A stretch of 64,000 nucleotides of DNA from Gemmatimonadota bacterium (lineage in GTDB: Bacteria > Gemmatimonadota > Gemmatimonadetes > Palauibacterales > Palauibacteraceae). The translations under genes were made by a program, and so were the position numbers. Position 1 is the stretch's first letter. Every line of letters begins with the position of its first letter. The notes under the pieces are model-generated. The model saw nothing but the letters and a program-made list of their open reading frames with translations. It did no database searches and was not told the DNA's origin. The stretch lies in contig JAJDWE010000031.1 in the NCBI GenBank assembly GCA_022825725.1, positions 62,001 to 126,000 of the forward strand, written 5' to 3'. Shown in pieces: positions 17,986 through 25,922 of this stretch.

Positions 17986-20703
17986 TCAGCCCGCCGGTGC
18001 TCCGGAGAGGGTGCGCGCGACCTCCACCACCTCGTAGCACTCGATCACATCGCCGACCTTGATGTCGTTGTAGTTCTCGATCGAGATGCCGCACTCGTAG
18101 CCGTCTTTCACCTCGCGCACATCCTCCTTGAACCGCCGCAGGCTGTCGATCCGACCCTGGTAGATCTGGATCTGGTCGCGCAGGAGGCGGATCGGAAGGT
18201 TGCGGCGCATCGTGCCGGACTGGACGTAGCAGCCCGCAATCGTCCCCGCCTTCGGGACGCGGAAGAGCTCGCGGATCTCGGCCATGCCGACCGTGATCTC
18301 GCGCTGCTCGGGCGCGAGCAGGCCTTCGAGCGCGAGACGGATCTCCTCGACCGCTTCGTAGATCACGTTATAGATCCGGATCTCGATCGACTCGCGTTCC
18401 GCAGCGACCACCGCCCCGGCGTCGGGCCGGACGTGGAAGCCGACGATGATCGCCTCCGAAGTCGAGGCCAGAAGAATGTCGGACTCGTTGATGCCGCCGA
18501 CGGCCCTGTGGATCACCTCGACCGAAACCTCGTCGGTCGACAGCCGCTCGAGGCTGTCGGAGAGCGCCTGGACCGACCCATCCGTATCGCCCTTGATGAC
18601 GACGTTCAAGCGCGCGCCCTTGCCCGCCTTGACCGCGGCGAAGACATCCTCGAGCCGCGTCCCGGTCGCCCGGCGGCGGATGTCCTTCTCCCGCTCCAGT
18701 TGCTGGCGCCTCGAGACGATCTCGCGAACTCTCGCCGCGGAAAGGGCGACGAGGGAATCCCCCGCCTGCGGTACGCCCTCCATCCCGAGCACCCGTACGG
18801 GGATCCCCGGGCCGGCGCTCGTGACTTTTCGGCCCCGCTCATCGAGGAGCGCGCGGACCCGCCCGCCGTAGAGTCCGCAGACGAAGTCGGCGCCGACTTC
18901 CAGCGTCCCCCGCTCCACGAGCACGGTCGCGACCGGACCCATGCCGCGGTCGAGCTGCGCCTCGACGACGGTCCCACGGGCCTCTCTCTCCGGGTTCGCC
19001 TTCAGCTCGAGGATCTCCGCCTGCAGAAGGACCTTCTCGAGAAGGTCGTCCAGCCCTTCGCCGGTCTTCGCCGAGACATCCGCGCCGAGGATCTCGCCGC
19101 CGAAGTCCTCGAGGACGACTTCGCGCGCCAGAAGTTCCCGCTTGACGCGATCCACGTCCGCCGACGGGAGGTCCACCTTGTTCACCGCGACGACGATCGG
19201 CACCGACGCGTTCCGGGCGTGGCTGATCGCTTCGATCGTCTGAGGCATCACGGAGTCATCGGCAGCCACCACGAGGATCACGATGTCCGTGACTTCCGCG
19301 CCGCGCGCCCGCATCGCCGTGAACGCTTCGTGGCCGGGCGTGTCGAGGAAGGTGATCGTCCGACCCCCCGCGAGAACCACATGATACGCGCCGATATGCT
19401 GGGTGATGCCTCCCGCCTCTCCCGCGATCACGTTCGTGCTCCGGATACGGTCGAGCAGCGAGGTCTTTCCATGGTCGACGTGGCCCATCACGGTCACGAT
19501 CGGCGGACGGGACACCAACTGGCTCTCGTCCTCGGGCACGTCTTCGTCGTCGCTCGCGAGGTCCGCCTCGAACCCCTCCTCCCGGATCGCCGTGAAGCCG
19601 GCCTCTTCGCAGATCAGTTCGATCTGGCCGAAGTCGAGCCGCTGATTGATCGTCACCATGAGGCCGAGGTTCTTGAACGCCGAAGTGATGATGGCCTGCG
19701 GCGGGACCTCGATCAGATCGGCGAGTTCGGACACGGTGAGGAACTCGTTGACCCGAACCGTCGCCTTCTCCGTACGCTGTTCGAGTTCGCGCTGCTCGCG
19801 CTCCGCCTCGCGCTGCTGTTGCTGCGTTTCGCGACGCCGCTTCCGCGGCGAGGACTGCCCCATCGCGGCGAGCGTCTTGCGGAAATTCTGCTGGACGGCG
19901 TTTCGATCCACGCGCCGTCGCTTCTTCCCGTCTCCACCGCGAGATTTCTTGCGACCGTCGACGGTGTAGCCTTCGGCCGAGATTCGCACCTTGCCGCCCG
20001 GACCCGCCGAAGCCCTTGGGCCCGACGGCGCGGGGGGGGCCGCGGGCGATGGCATGTCACGGCGGACCGGCTTGGGCCGACGCGCGGGGCGCGCCGGAGC
20101 GGCCGGCTCCTCCGCTGCCGCTTCCGTCTCCGCCGGTTCCGCTTCGGGCTCGGCGGTTTCCGTCTCTGCCGACTCCGCGGTCTCGACGGGCGCTTCCGCC
20201 GCCGCCGGCTCGTCAGACTCCAGAGCGGGCGCCTCGGGCTCATCGGTGGACTCCGGAGCGATTTCGGCTTCAGGCTCGACTTCGGGCTCAGGCGGCGGCG
20301 TCTCGGTCACGACGTCGGGCTCGGGCCCGACCTCGGTCCCGACCGCGGTCTCGGCCTCCACCGGAGATTCGATCTCCGGCACATCGGTGGCCGCCGCAAC
20401 GTCCTCTTCCGCAGTCTCGGGGGGCGGCTGGACCTCTTCTTCAGCCTCGGTCTCCGTGGTCGAGGTCGTGAGCGACGCGGGAGCGGCCCTCCGCCGGCGC
20501 CGGCGCCGCCGTACGGGAGCCGCGGTACCGGTAACGGCCTCACCCCGCCGCTCGCGCTCGAGCCGCGCATGGAGACGCGCCACACTCGCGGAGTCCACGC
20601 TCGACATGTGGCTTCGCACGGGCACATCCATTTCACGCAGCAACTGGATGAGGTGACTCGTATCGAGTCTCAGCTCCTCTGCGACCTCGAAGACACGCTT
20701 CAT
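17986..20703 (-). CDS. infB: Translation initiation factor IF-2
   Basis: A 905-aa GTPase placing fMet-tRNA on the 30S subunit. It has an N-terminal IF2-N helix bundle ([20 protein letters not shown]), a very acidic Glu/Thr/Pro/Ala linker of about 130 residues, a basic patch, a second IF2-N module ([14 protein letters not shown]), then the G domain with [17 protein letters not shown] and NKVDLP, and the C-terminal domains ending in the fMet-binding barrel. The ATG overlaps the ylxQ stop (ATGA). The long linker is mostly GAA/GAG-Thr-Pro repeats and is probably disordered. Confidence 0.97.
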   Translation of the reverse strand: MKRVFEVAEELRLDTSHLIQLLREMDVPVRSHMSSVDSASVARLHARLERERRGEAVTGTAAPVRRRRRRRRAAPASLTTSTTETEAEEEVQPPPETAEEDVAAATDVPEIESPVEAETAVGTEVGPEPDVVTETPPPEPEVEPEAEIAPESTDEPEAPALESDEPAAAEAPVETAESAETETAEPEAEPAETEAAAEEPAAPARPARRPKPVRRDMPSPAAPPAPSGPRASAGPGGKVRISAEGYTVDGRKKSRGGDGKKRRRVDRNAVQQNFRKTLAAMGQSSPRKRRRETQQQQREAEREQRELEQRTEKATVRVNEFLTVSELADLIEVPPQAIITSAFKNLGLMVTINQRLDFGQIELICEEAGFTAIREEGFEADLASDDEDVPEDESQLVSRPPIVTVMGHVDHGKTSLLDRIRSTNVIAGEAGGITQHIGAYHVVLAGGRTITFLDTPGHEAFTAMRARGAEVTDIVILVVAADDSVMPQTIEAISHARNASVPIVVAVNKVDLPSADVDRVKRELLAREVVLEDFGGEILGADVSAKTGEGLDDLLEKVLLQAEILELKANPEREARGTVVEAQLDRGMGPVATVLVERGTLEVGADFVCGLYGGRVRALLDERGRKVTSAGPGIPVRVLGMEGVPQAGDSLVALSAARVREIVSRRQQLEREKDIRRRATGTRLEDVFAAVKAGKGARLNVVIKGDTDGSVQALSDSLERLSTDEVSVEVIHRAVGGINESDILLASTSEAIIVGFHVRPDAGAVVAAERESIEIRIYNVIYEAVEEIRLALEGLLAPEQREITVGMAEIRELFRVPKAGTIAGCYVQSGTMRRNLPIRLLRDQIQIYQGRIDSLRRFKEDVREVKDGYECGISIENYNDIKVGDVIECYEVVEVARTLSGAPAG

Positions 20704-21083
20704 TGTCCAGGCACCTGCCCTTCCGGATCTCCTTGCGACCCGGAGCTCTCGTCACGCCGCGAGGGCGCGCGCTCCCCTTCGAGAATCCGCTGCGCCAGCG
20801 CCGAATCCGTGACGCCGACCACAGCTACGTCGTTCCGTCCGAGCGCCCGTCCGAGCGCTCTGCGGCTCGCCACCGTTACACGCGACGCCCGCCGCGCCTG
20901 TGGAGTCAGGCGGCCCAGCGCATGCCTCGATGCGTCGCCCGCAACCACGAGCAGGGCGAGCCTTCCCCTGCGCGCCGCGATGTCCACAGCCCGCGTTCCG
21001 AGAGCGACCCGGCCCGCGCGCGTCGCGATCCCGAGCAGGCTCAGCGTACCCCCGGGCCTTGCCCGACCTCCGCCGCGCTTCAG
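20700..21083 (-). CDS. L7Ae-family RNA-binding protein YlxQ, probable CTG start
   Basis: A small L7Ae/L30e-fold protein, the usual neighbour of nusA and infB. The part from GTG at 20985-20987 starts only at DIAARRGRLALLVVAGDAS, in the middle of the fold. The same frame continues upstream with LSLLGIATRAGRVALGTRAV, which is the conserved beginning of the family, but there is no ATG, GTG or TTG in that stretch. I therefore take CTG at 21081-21083, which overlaps the nusA stop as CTGA, matching the ATGA/GTGA couplings of its neighbours, and follows GGGG. CTG at 21042-21044 is the alternative. About 127 aa. Confidence 0.75.
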   Translation of the reverse strand: MKRGGGRARPGGTLSLLGIATRAGRVALGTRAVDIAARRGRLALLVVAGDASRHALGRLTPQARRASRVTVASRRALGRALGRNDVAVVGVTDSALAQRILEGERAPSRRDESSGSQGDPEGQVPGQ

Positions 21084-22540
21084 GAGGTCCCCTCGCCCGA
21101 AGCCGCCGTGCTCATCGCGTCGACGGCTTTCGCGGACGCCGCCTCCGCAGGCGCATCCGGCACCTCCACCTCCGAGGGTGCATCCGGCGCCTCTGGCGCC
21201 TCCGCCGACGCCTCGGCAGCGGTCTTCGCAGCCGCGACGACCTCGGCCTGCGCCTCGTCCACGACGGTGAGTTCGTCGATGAGCGATTCCAGCGTGTCCG
21301 CCTCATCGGGCCCGATCCCCGGGACCTGAAGAAAATCGCTTCGATCCATGTCGAGGAGTCCGTAAAAGCTGCTGACCCCGGCCGCCTCGAGCGCCGCGAG
21401 CGTCGCCGGGGCGATCCCCTCGAGCTCGGAGAGCGGGAAGTCGGACATCTCGTACTCGTCGTCGCCTCCGAACAGGCCGGCCTCTCCGCCGCGCTCCATC
21501 CAGTCACGGCTGGAATACAGGTCGATCTGCCATCCAATGAGCTGTGACGCCAACCGCACGTTCTGCCCGTTCCGTCCGATCGCCAGCGACAACTGGTCCT
21601 CGTCCACGATCGCCGTAATGACGTGCCGCTCCTGATCCGAGATCACCTTGGCGACCCGGGCCGGAGCCAGGGCTCGGCGCGCGAAGATCTCAGGGTCCGG
21701 GTGCCACGGCACGATGTCGATGCGTTCCCCGCTCAACTCCGACACGACCGCCTGGACGCGCGACCCTTTGAGACCGACGCAGGCCCCGACCGGGTCGACC
21801 GACTCATCGCGGGATGCGACGGCCACCTTGGTGCGTCCGCCCGCTTCACGGACGATCTCCTTGATGTCGACGATATTCTGGTATATCTCCGGAACTTCGA
21901 GCGCGAACAACGAAGCGACGAACTGGGGATCCGCCCGCGACAGGATGAGCCGCGGGCCGCGCGGCGTCTCCTCCAGCAGCTTCAACACGGCGCGGATCGG
22001 CTCGCCCTGCCGGAAGCGTTCCCGCGGGTTCTGTTCCCGCCACGGGATGATCGCCTCGGCCTCACGGGACCGGTTCAGCATGACGACGAGTTTTCCGCGC
22101 TCGCTCGCCTGCACTTCGCCGGAAACGAGGTCTCCCACCCGATCGTTGAATTCCATGCGGATCCGGTCGCGTTCTCCTTCGCGGATGCGCTGGATAATTC
22201 TCTGCTTGGCGGCCATGACCGCGCTGCGCCCGAAATCCCTGAAGTCGACGGGGATCTCCATGAGGTCGCCCACCTGGAAATCGGGGTCATCCCAGCGGGC
22301 CTGCTCGAGCGTCACTTCCCGGGCCGGATCCTCGACTTCCTCGACGACTTCCTTGAGGACGACGATCGAGATGTCGCCCTCCTCGGTGACGTCGATTTCC
22401 GCTTCGACCGGACCGCCGAAACGACGGGCGAGCGCCGCATGGATCCCTTCGCGGATGAGATCATGCAACTCCAGCTCCGTCAGCGACTTGTTCGCCGCCA
22501 TCATGCGGAATGCTTCAACGATCGGGATCTGATCGCTCAT
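21080..22540 (-). CDS. nusA: Transcription elongation/termination factor NusA
   Basis: A 486-aa protein that binds RNA polymerase and nascent RNA. The order is: N-terminal domain (about 1-130), S1 (GDLVSGEVQASERGKLVV), KH1 and KH2 (KGSRVQAVVSELSGERIDIV; AIGRNGQNVRLASQL), a helix-hairpin-helix region (LQVPGIGPDEADTL), and an Ala/Glu/Pro-rich tail of about 55 residues that looks unstructured. Precedes ylxQ and infB in the standard operon and often autoregulates it. Confidence 0.96.
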   Translation of the reverse strand: MSDQIPIVEAFRMMAANKSLTELELHDLIREGIHAALARRFGGPVEAEIDVTEEGDISIVVLKEVVEEVEDPAREVTLEQARWDDPDFQVGDLMEIPVDFRDFGRSAVMAAKQRIIQRIREGERDRIRMEFNDRVGDLVSGEVQASERGKLVVMLNRSREAEAIIPWREQNPRERFRQGEPIRAVLKLLEETPRGPRLILSRADPQFVASLFALEVPEIYQNIVDIKEIVREAGGRTKVAVASRDESVDPVGACVGLKGSRVQAVVSELSGERIDIVPWHPDPEIFARRALAPARVAKVISDQERHVITAIVDEDQLSLAIGRNGQNVRLASQLIGWQIDLYSSRDWMERGGEAGLFGGDDEYEMSDFPLSELEGIAPATLAALEAAGVSSFYGLLDMDRSDFLQVPGIGPDEADTLESLIDELTVVDEAQAEVVAAAKTAAEASAEAPEAPDAPSEVEVPDAPAEAASAKAVDAMSTAASGEGTS

Positions 22541-22549
22541 TGCGTCTCT

Positions 22550-23041
22550 CTATCTCCCACCCACGCCCCGAGCCGCGTCCCAGTCGTAGACCAGGCGGGC
22601 GGAGGCCACGAGCTCCAGCGGGATCTCCACACGATCCCCTTCGATCTCCAGCGCGAACGTCCCGGGAAGTCCGTCCACCGTCCCGAGCAGCGTCCCTTCC
22701 AGTTTTCGGCCGCGATCGGCCAGGGGGCCGTAACCCCTGACGCGGATCCGCGACCCGGCGAAGCGGTCGTAGTCCGCGGCCCTGACCAGCGGCCGGTCCA
22801 CTCCGGGCGACGACACTTCGAGCACCCAGTCGTCGGCCGCCCCATCTTCAAGTGCGCCACGCAGTTCCCTCGTCACGGCGACGCAATCGTCGACGGTGAC
22901 GCCCGACCGCGCGGACGACGGACCCGGCCGATCGATCCGGAGCCTGAGCAACGGCCGGCGACGGCCTCCGCCCCGCTCCATCTGCACGACCTCGAAGCCG
23001 AGGGCTTCGACCGCGCGTTCGATGTCCGCCGAGTCCAGCAT
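22550..23041 (-). CDS. rimP: Ribosome maturation factor RimP
   Basis: A 163-aa 30S maturation factor. The family features are ALGFEVVQMERGGGRRRPLLRLRIDRP, DDCVAVTRELRGALE and the diagnostic LEVSSPGVDRPL. ATG at 23039-23041, with GGGTCGGTC before it. First gene of the rimP-nusA-ylxQ-infB-DUF503-rbfA-truB-ribF series. Confidence 0.95.
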   Translation of the reverse strand: MLDSADIERAVEALGFEVVQMERGGGRRRPLLRLRIDRPGPSSARSGVTVDDCVAVTRELRGALEDGAADDWVLEVSSPGVDRPLVRAADYDRFAGSRIRVRGYGPLADRGRKLEGTLLGTVDGLPGTFALEIEGDRVEIPLELVASARLVYDWDAARGVGGR

Positions 23042-23054
23042 GACCGACCCTTTC

Positions 23055-23071
23055 GGCGAATCCGGTTCGCC
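23055..23071 (-). other. rimP: Small hairpin just before rimP
   Basis: The minus strand reads GGCGAA, CCGGA, TTCGCC: a perfect 6-bp stem with a five-base loop, ending 13 bases before the rimP start. It could act with the terminator-like hairpin a few bases upstream as alternative leader structures, or partly mask the rimP ribosome site. Confidence 0.35.
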
Positions 23072-23158
23072 CTACTGCAAAAAAAAGTGGGGCCCGTACA
23101 GCTTCCCCACTTCGAGTAACGCAATCGCCCGCCGGCCCGCGCGGACGTATGTGGACAT
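23072..23158 (-). CDS. Possible 28-aa leader ORF before rimP
   Basis: An ATG-started frame (MSTYVRAGRRAIALLEV...) whose stop TAG lies just past the U-run of the hairpin at 23079-23112, so translating it would pass straight through that hairpin. The ATG sits about three bases after the start point expected from the promoter at 23168-23196, so it would be nearly leaderless. No homologue recognised. Arg/Ala-rich with a hydrophobic, aromatic end. May be chance. Confidence 0.3.
   Translation of the reverse strand: MSTYVRAGRRAIALLEVGKLYGPHFFLQ
23079..23112 (-). terminator. Intrinsic terminator or attenuator between pgeF and rimP
   Basis: The minus transcript has AAGTGGGG (from 23112), a 12-base loop, CCCCACTT, and then an unbroken U-run (T at 23079-23086 on the minus strand). 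This is the best intrinsic terminator in the window. It ends the murA-pgeF transcript, but a candidate promoter lies upstream of it at 23168-23196, so it may instead regulate rimP-nusA-infB. Confidence 0.85.
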
Positions 23159-23167
23159 GCGACCCGG

Positions 23168-23196
23168 AACATACGGCGGGGTCCGACCCGCGGCAA
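23168..23196 (-). promoter_or_regulatory. Candidate promoter upstream of the rimP leader
   Basis: TTGCCG (23191-23196; 4 of 6) and TATGTT (23168-23173; 4 of 6) are exactly 17 bases apart. The expected start point is near 23161, upstream of the hairpin at 23079-23112, so any transcript for rimP from here must pass the terminator. Confidence 0.4.
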
Positions 23197-23226
23197 CAGG
23201 CCGGGCCGCCTGTCGGCGCCTCCGGC

Positions 23227-23988
23227 TCAGTCGCTCCGCAACCCGAGAAAGGCGGCCATCCGTCCCGCCGTCCCGCCGCTCGCGCGGTGCGAATGAAGGT
23301 CGCCGGGGCCGCATGCCGTGCAGAAGCGGGAACTCGAGAGGGCGTCGGGTTCGACGCCGGCCGTCGCGGCCTGGGCGGCGAGGATCTCCCTCAGATCGAG
23401 CCGCGCGCGCGTACCGCCGAGGCCGAAAGCGGAAAGCACGGGGGTGTCGACCTCGTAGCAGCGTCCGCAGATCGCGGGCCCGAGATGGACGCGGAGATCC
23501 CCGACGGCGCCGGATGGACGGCGGTCGAGGCCGCGAACGAGCCGGGAGATCGCGCGCGGCAGGATGCCGGCCGCGGCCCCCCGCCACCCCGCGTGGATCA
23601 GTCCGATGCGCCCGAGTTCGCGCGACCACAGGTAGACGGGCACGCAATCGGCTGCCGTCGCGGCGAGGAGCCAGCCGGGCCCGTCGACGAGCTGGCCGTC
23701 CACGCGACCCGGCCGGTCGACGGTGCAGCCCCCCGGGTCCGGGGCGGGCGCGGCTCTGATCTCCCGGAGATCCGTGCCGTGGACCTGAGTCGGCACCGAT
23801 ACCCGACGGAAGCCGAGTTCCCGGGCGAGATCCGCGTAGACCGCGGCCACGCGCTCCGGTGGGACATCCGCGACCGCGAGATCTCCGCGCTCCGCCGTCG
23901 TGATCCCGCCCACGACCTTCGGATCGAGCGATTCCCACTGCGACAACCGCAGCAGGCCATCCTTCGGGGTCTCCGCGACCTCCGTCAT
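23227..23988 (-). CDS. pgeF: Peptidoglycan editing factor PgeF (YfiH/laccase-domain family)
   Basis: A 253-aa YfiH-fold protein. Known members remove wrongly incorporated amino acids from peptidoglycan precursors or act as purine-nucleoside phosphorylases; both use the same metal site. That site is present: HGTD near 70, TAADCVP and HAGWRGAAAG, plus GPAICGRCYEV. Its start overlaps the murA stop as ATGA, which favours a cell-wall quality-control role here. Confidence 0.88.
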   Translation of the reverse strand: MTEVAETPKDGLLRLSQWESLDPKVVGGITTAERGDLAVADVPPERVAAVYADLARELGFRRVSVPTQVHGTDLREIRAAPAPDPGGCTVDRPGRVDGQLVDGPGWLLAATAADCVPVYLWSRELGRIGLIHAGWRGAAAGILPRAISRLVRGLDRRPSGAVGDLRVHLGPAICGRCYEVDTPVLSAFGLGGTRARLDLREILAAQAATAGVEPDALSSSRFCTACGPGDLHSHRASGGTAGRMAAFLGLRSD

Positions 23989-25274
23989 GCTCCTTCCGGC
24001 CCTACGCGTCCGATGCGGGCCCCCAGCGACGCGAGACGCTCATGGATACGCTCGTAGCCACGCTCGATCTGTCCGATGTTGTGCACGCGACTCGTGCCTT
24101 CCGCCGCAAGCGCCGCGATGAGGAGCGCCATGCCGGCCCGGATGTCGGGGCTCTCGAGAGTAGCCGCGCGCAGCGGCGAAGGCCCCACGACGACGGCCCT
24201 GTGCGGATCGCAGAGGACGATGCGTGCGCCCATCGCGATCACCTTGTCGACGAAGAACATCCGCGACTCGAACATCTTCTCGTGGATGAGGACGGTACCG
24301 CGGCACTGGGTCGCGGCCACCAGCGCGATGCTGATCAGATCCGCGGGGAACGCCGGCCAGGGCCCGTCGTCGATCTTCGGGATCTGGCCGCCGAGGTCGG
24401 GCTGGATCTCGAGTTCTCCCGCACCGCGCACGACGAGCTGGTCCTCACGCCACGCGAATTCGAGGCCGAGGCGCTGGAATCCGACGCGCAGCGGGTCGAA
24501 GTGGGCCTCGTCCACTCCGGCGATCCCGAGCGTCGAACCCGTCGCCGCCGTCAGGCCGATCACGCTTCCGATCTCGATGTGATCCGGTCCGATCCGGAAC
24601 GTCCCGCCTCCCAGATCGTCCACGCCCTCGATGACGAGCCGCGAGGTCCCGATGCCGTCGATGCGGGCGCCGAGCGCGACGAGAAAGCGGCACAGGTCCT
24701 GCACGTGGGGTTCCGTGGCGGCGTTGCGGAGCTCCGTCGTCCCCATCGCCGTCGCCGCCGCGAGCACGGCGTTCTCCGTCCCCGTCACGGACGGCTCATC
24801 CAGAAAGATGGAAGCGCCGCGGAGACGCGGAGCGCGCAGGAAGTAGCGGTCTCCGACGTCGACGGTCGCGCCGAGCGCCCGCAATGCGAGCATGTGGGTG
24901 TCCAGACGGCGGCGCCCGATGAAATCTCCTCCGGGGTGCGGGAGCTGGCACGTCCCCAGCCGGGCGAGCATGGGGCCCGCGAGCAGTACCGATCCGCGGA
25001 TCCGGCCGGCCAGATCCGCGTCCGGGTTCGCCTCCGGGTTCACGCCGGCGGCGTCGAGTTCGAGCACACCCGGCGCCGTCCAGCCGCCCTCGACGCCGAG
25101 ACTGCGGAGGAGGTCGAGCAGCGTCTCCACGTCGGTGATGCGCGGGACGTTCTCGATTCGCACCGGCTCGCGCGCGAGGAGCGTGGCGGCGAGAATCGGG
25201 AGGGCGGCGTTCTTGTTGCCGGCCGGCGTGAACACGCCGCTCAGCTCGTTTCCACCCTCGATCCGATAGTACAT
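23985..25274 (-). CDS. murA: UDP-GlcNAc 1-carboxyvinyltransferase MurA with Asp in place of active-site Cys
   Basis: A 429-aa EPSP-synthase-fold enzyme catalysing the first committed step of peptidoglycan synthesis. NKNAALP with the substrate Lys is at about 20-26, and the C-terminal DDGPWPAFPADL region is intact. The loop that in E. coli reads GGCTIG around Cys115 reads GGDFIG, with Asp117. Asp is known at this position in Mycobacterium and Chlamydia MurA and gives resistance to fosfomycin. ATG chosen at 25272-25274 after GGAGGAGG; a 63-codon open extension is unlikely. Downstream pgeF overlaps by ATGA. Confidence 0.95.
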   Translation of the reverse strand: MYYRIEGGNELSGVFTPAGNKNAALPILAATLLAREPVRIENVPRITDVETLLDLLRSLGVEGGWTAPGVLELDAAGVNPEANPDADLAGRIRGSVLLAGPMLARLGTCQLPHPGGDFIGRRRLDTHMLALRALGATVDVGDRYFLRAPRLRGASIFLDEPSVTGTENAVLAAATAMGTTELRNAATEPHVQDLCRFLVALGARIDGIGTSRLVIEGVDDLGGGTFRIGPDHIEIGSVIGLTAATGSTLGIAGVDEAHFDPLRVGFQRLGLEFAWREDQLVVRGAGELEIQPDLGGQIPKIDDGPWPAFPADLISIALVAATQCRGTVLIHEKMFESRMFFVDKVIAMGARIVLCDPHRAVVVGPSPLRAATLESPDIRAGMALLIAALAAEGTSRVHNIGQIERGYERIHERLASLGARIGRVGPEGA

Positions 25275-25382
25275 CGCACCTCCTCCCGCCCGTTCCCGCA
25301 TCCGGCCTTGCAGTCCGCCAGCCGGCACCGCGCGCCAAAGTAGCCGGCGGGCCGAGGGCGGCAAACGTCGCGGCAAACGCGG

Positions 25383-25411
25383 TTGAGCCCCACGGGAACC
25401 AGACCTATACT
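25383..25411 (+). promoter_or_regulatory. Promoter of the 25.4-kb membrane-protein gene
   Basis: TTGAGC (25383-25388; 4 of 6) and TATACT (25406-25411; 5 of 6) with a 17-base spacer, giving an expected start point near 25418 and a short leader before the AAGGAG and GTG at 25454. The clearest sigma-70-type promoter in the window. murA is transcribed away on the other strand; on that strand TTGCCG, 16 bases, TACTTT is a weaker candidate for murA. Confidence 0.65.
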
Positions 25412-25453
25412 CTCCTCCCGTAGTCCTTCCGACCGTCCTCCGAAGGAGCCGCA

Positions 25454-25921
25454 GTGACCACATTCGAGATCGCGGTCGTCGCCGGGATGGCGGTCTGGCT
25501 CGTCGTCGCGCTGGCGATTCTCATCGTCCTTCTGCACGCGATCCGCCTGCTGCGGGAGACCCGGCAGCCGCTGGGACAGATCTCGGGCACGGTCAGCGAC
25601 CTGAGCGACCGCCTCAAACCGGTGCTGCGCAACGTCGAACAGGCGAGCGACCAGGCTCGACGCATCGCGGGCCGGCTCCGGGACGACGCGGACGGCGTGG
25701 GAGAGGCGCTGAAGAGCGCGAGCGAATCCACCGGCCGCATGGTGGATCTGGTCGAGGAGCGGGTCGTGGAGGTCGCGGCGCTGCTCGCGGTCGTCCAGGA
25801 GGAGGCCGAGGAGACCTTCCTCACGACGGCCTCGCTGCTACGCGGACTCCGGCGCGGCAAGGACAACGTCTCGACGGCGAAGCGGGTGGCTCGAGCCCTG
25901 GGAGACCGCAGCGGAGAGTGA
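25454..25921 (+). CDS. DUF948-like single-pass membrane protein
   Basis: A 155-aa protein with one membrane helix (about residues 8-28, VAGMAVWLVVALAILIVLL) followed by a long amphipathic, coiled-coil-like helix (LSDRLKPVLRNVEQASDQAR...), the pattern of DUF948 proteins of unknown function. GTG start at 25454 with AAGGAG six bases upstream and a good promoter. It is alone on the plus strand and its stop codon is separated from the pcrA stop codon by one base, so the two transcripts collide. Confidence 0.7.
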   Translation: MTTFEIAVVAGMAVWLVVALAILIVLLHAIRLLRETRQPLGQISGTVSDLSDRLKPVLRNVEQASDQARRIAGRLRDDADGVGEALKSASESTGRMVDLVEERVVEVAALLAVVQEEAEETFLTTASLLRGLRRGKDNVSTAKRVARALGDRSGE

Positions 25922-25922
25922 C

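Noticed and set aside
17959-21270. 1103-codon plus-strand open frame opposite infB and nusA
   Set aside because: It is the GC-rich shadow of infB; the composition is Arg/His/Asp-rich with no family pattern, and the minus strand is a complete IF-2.
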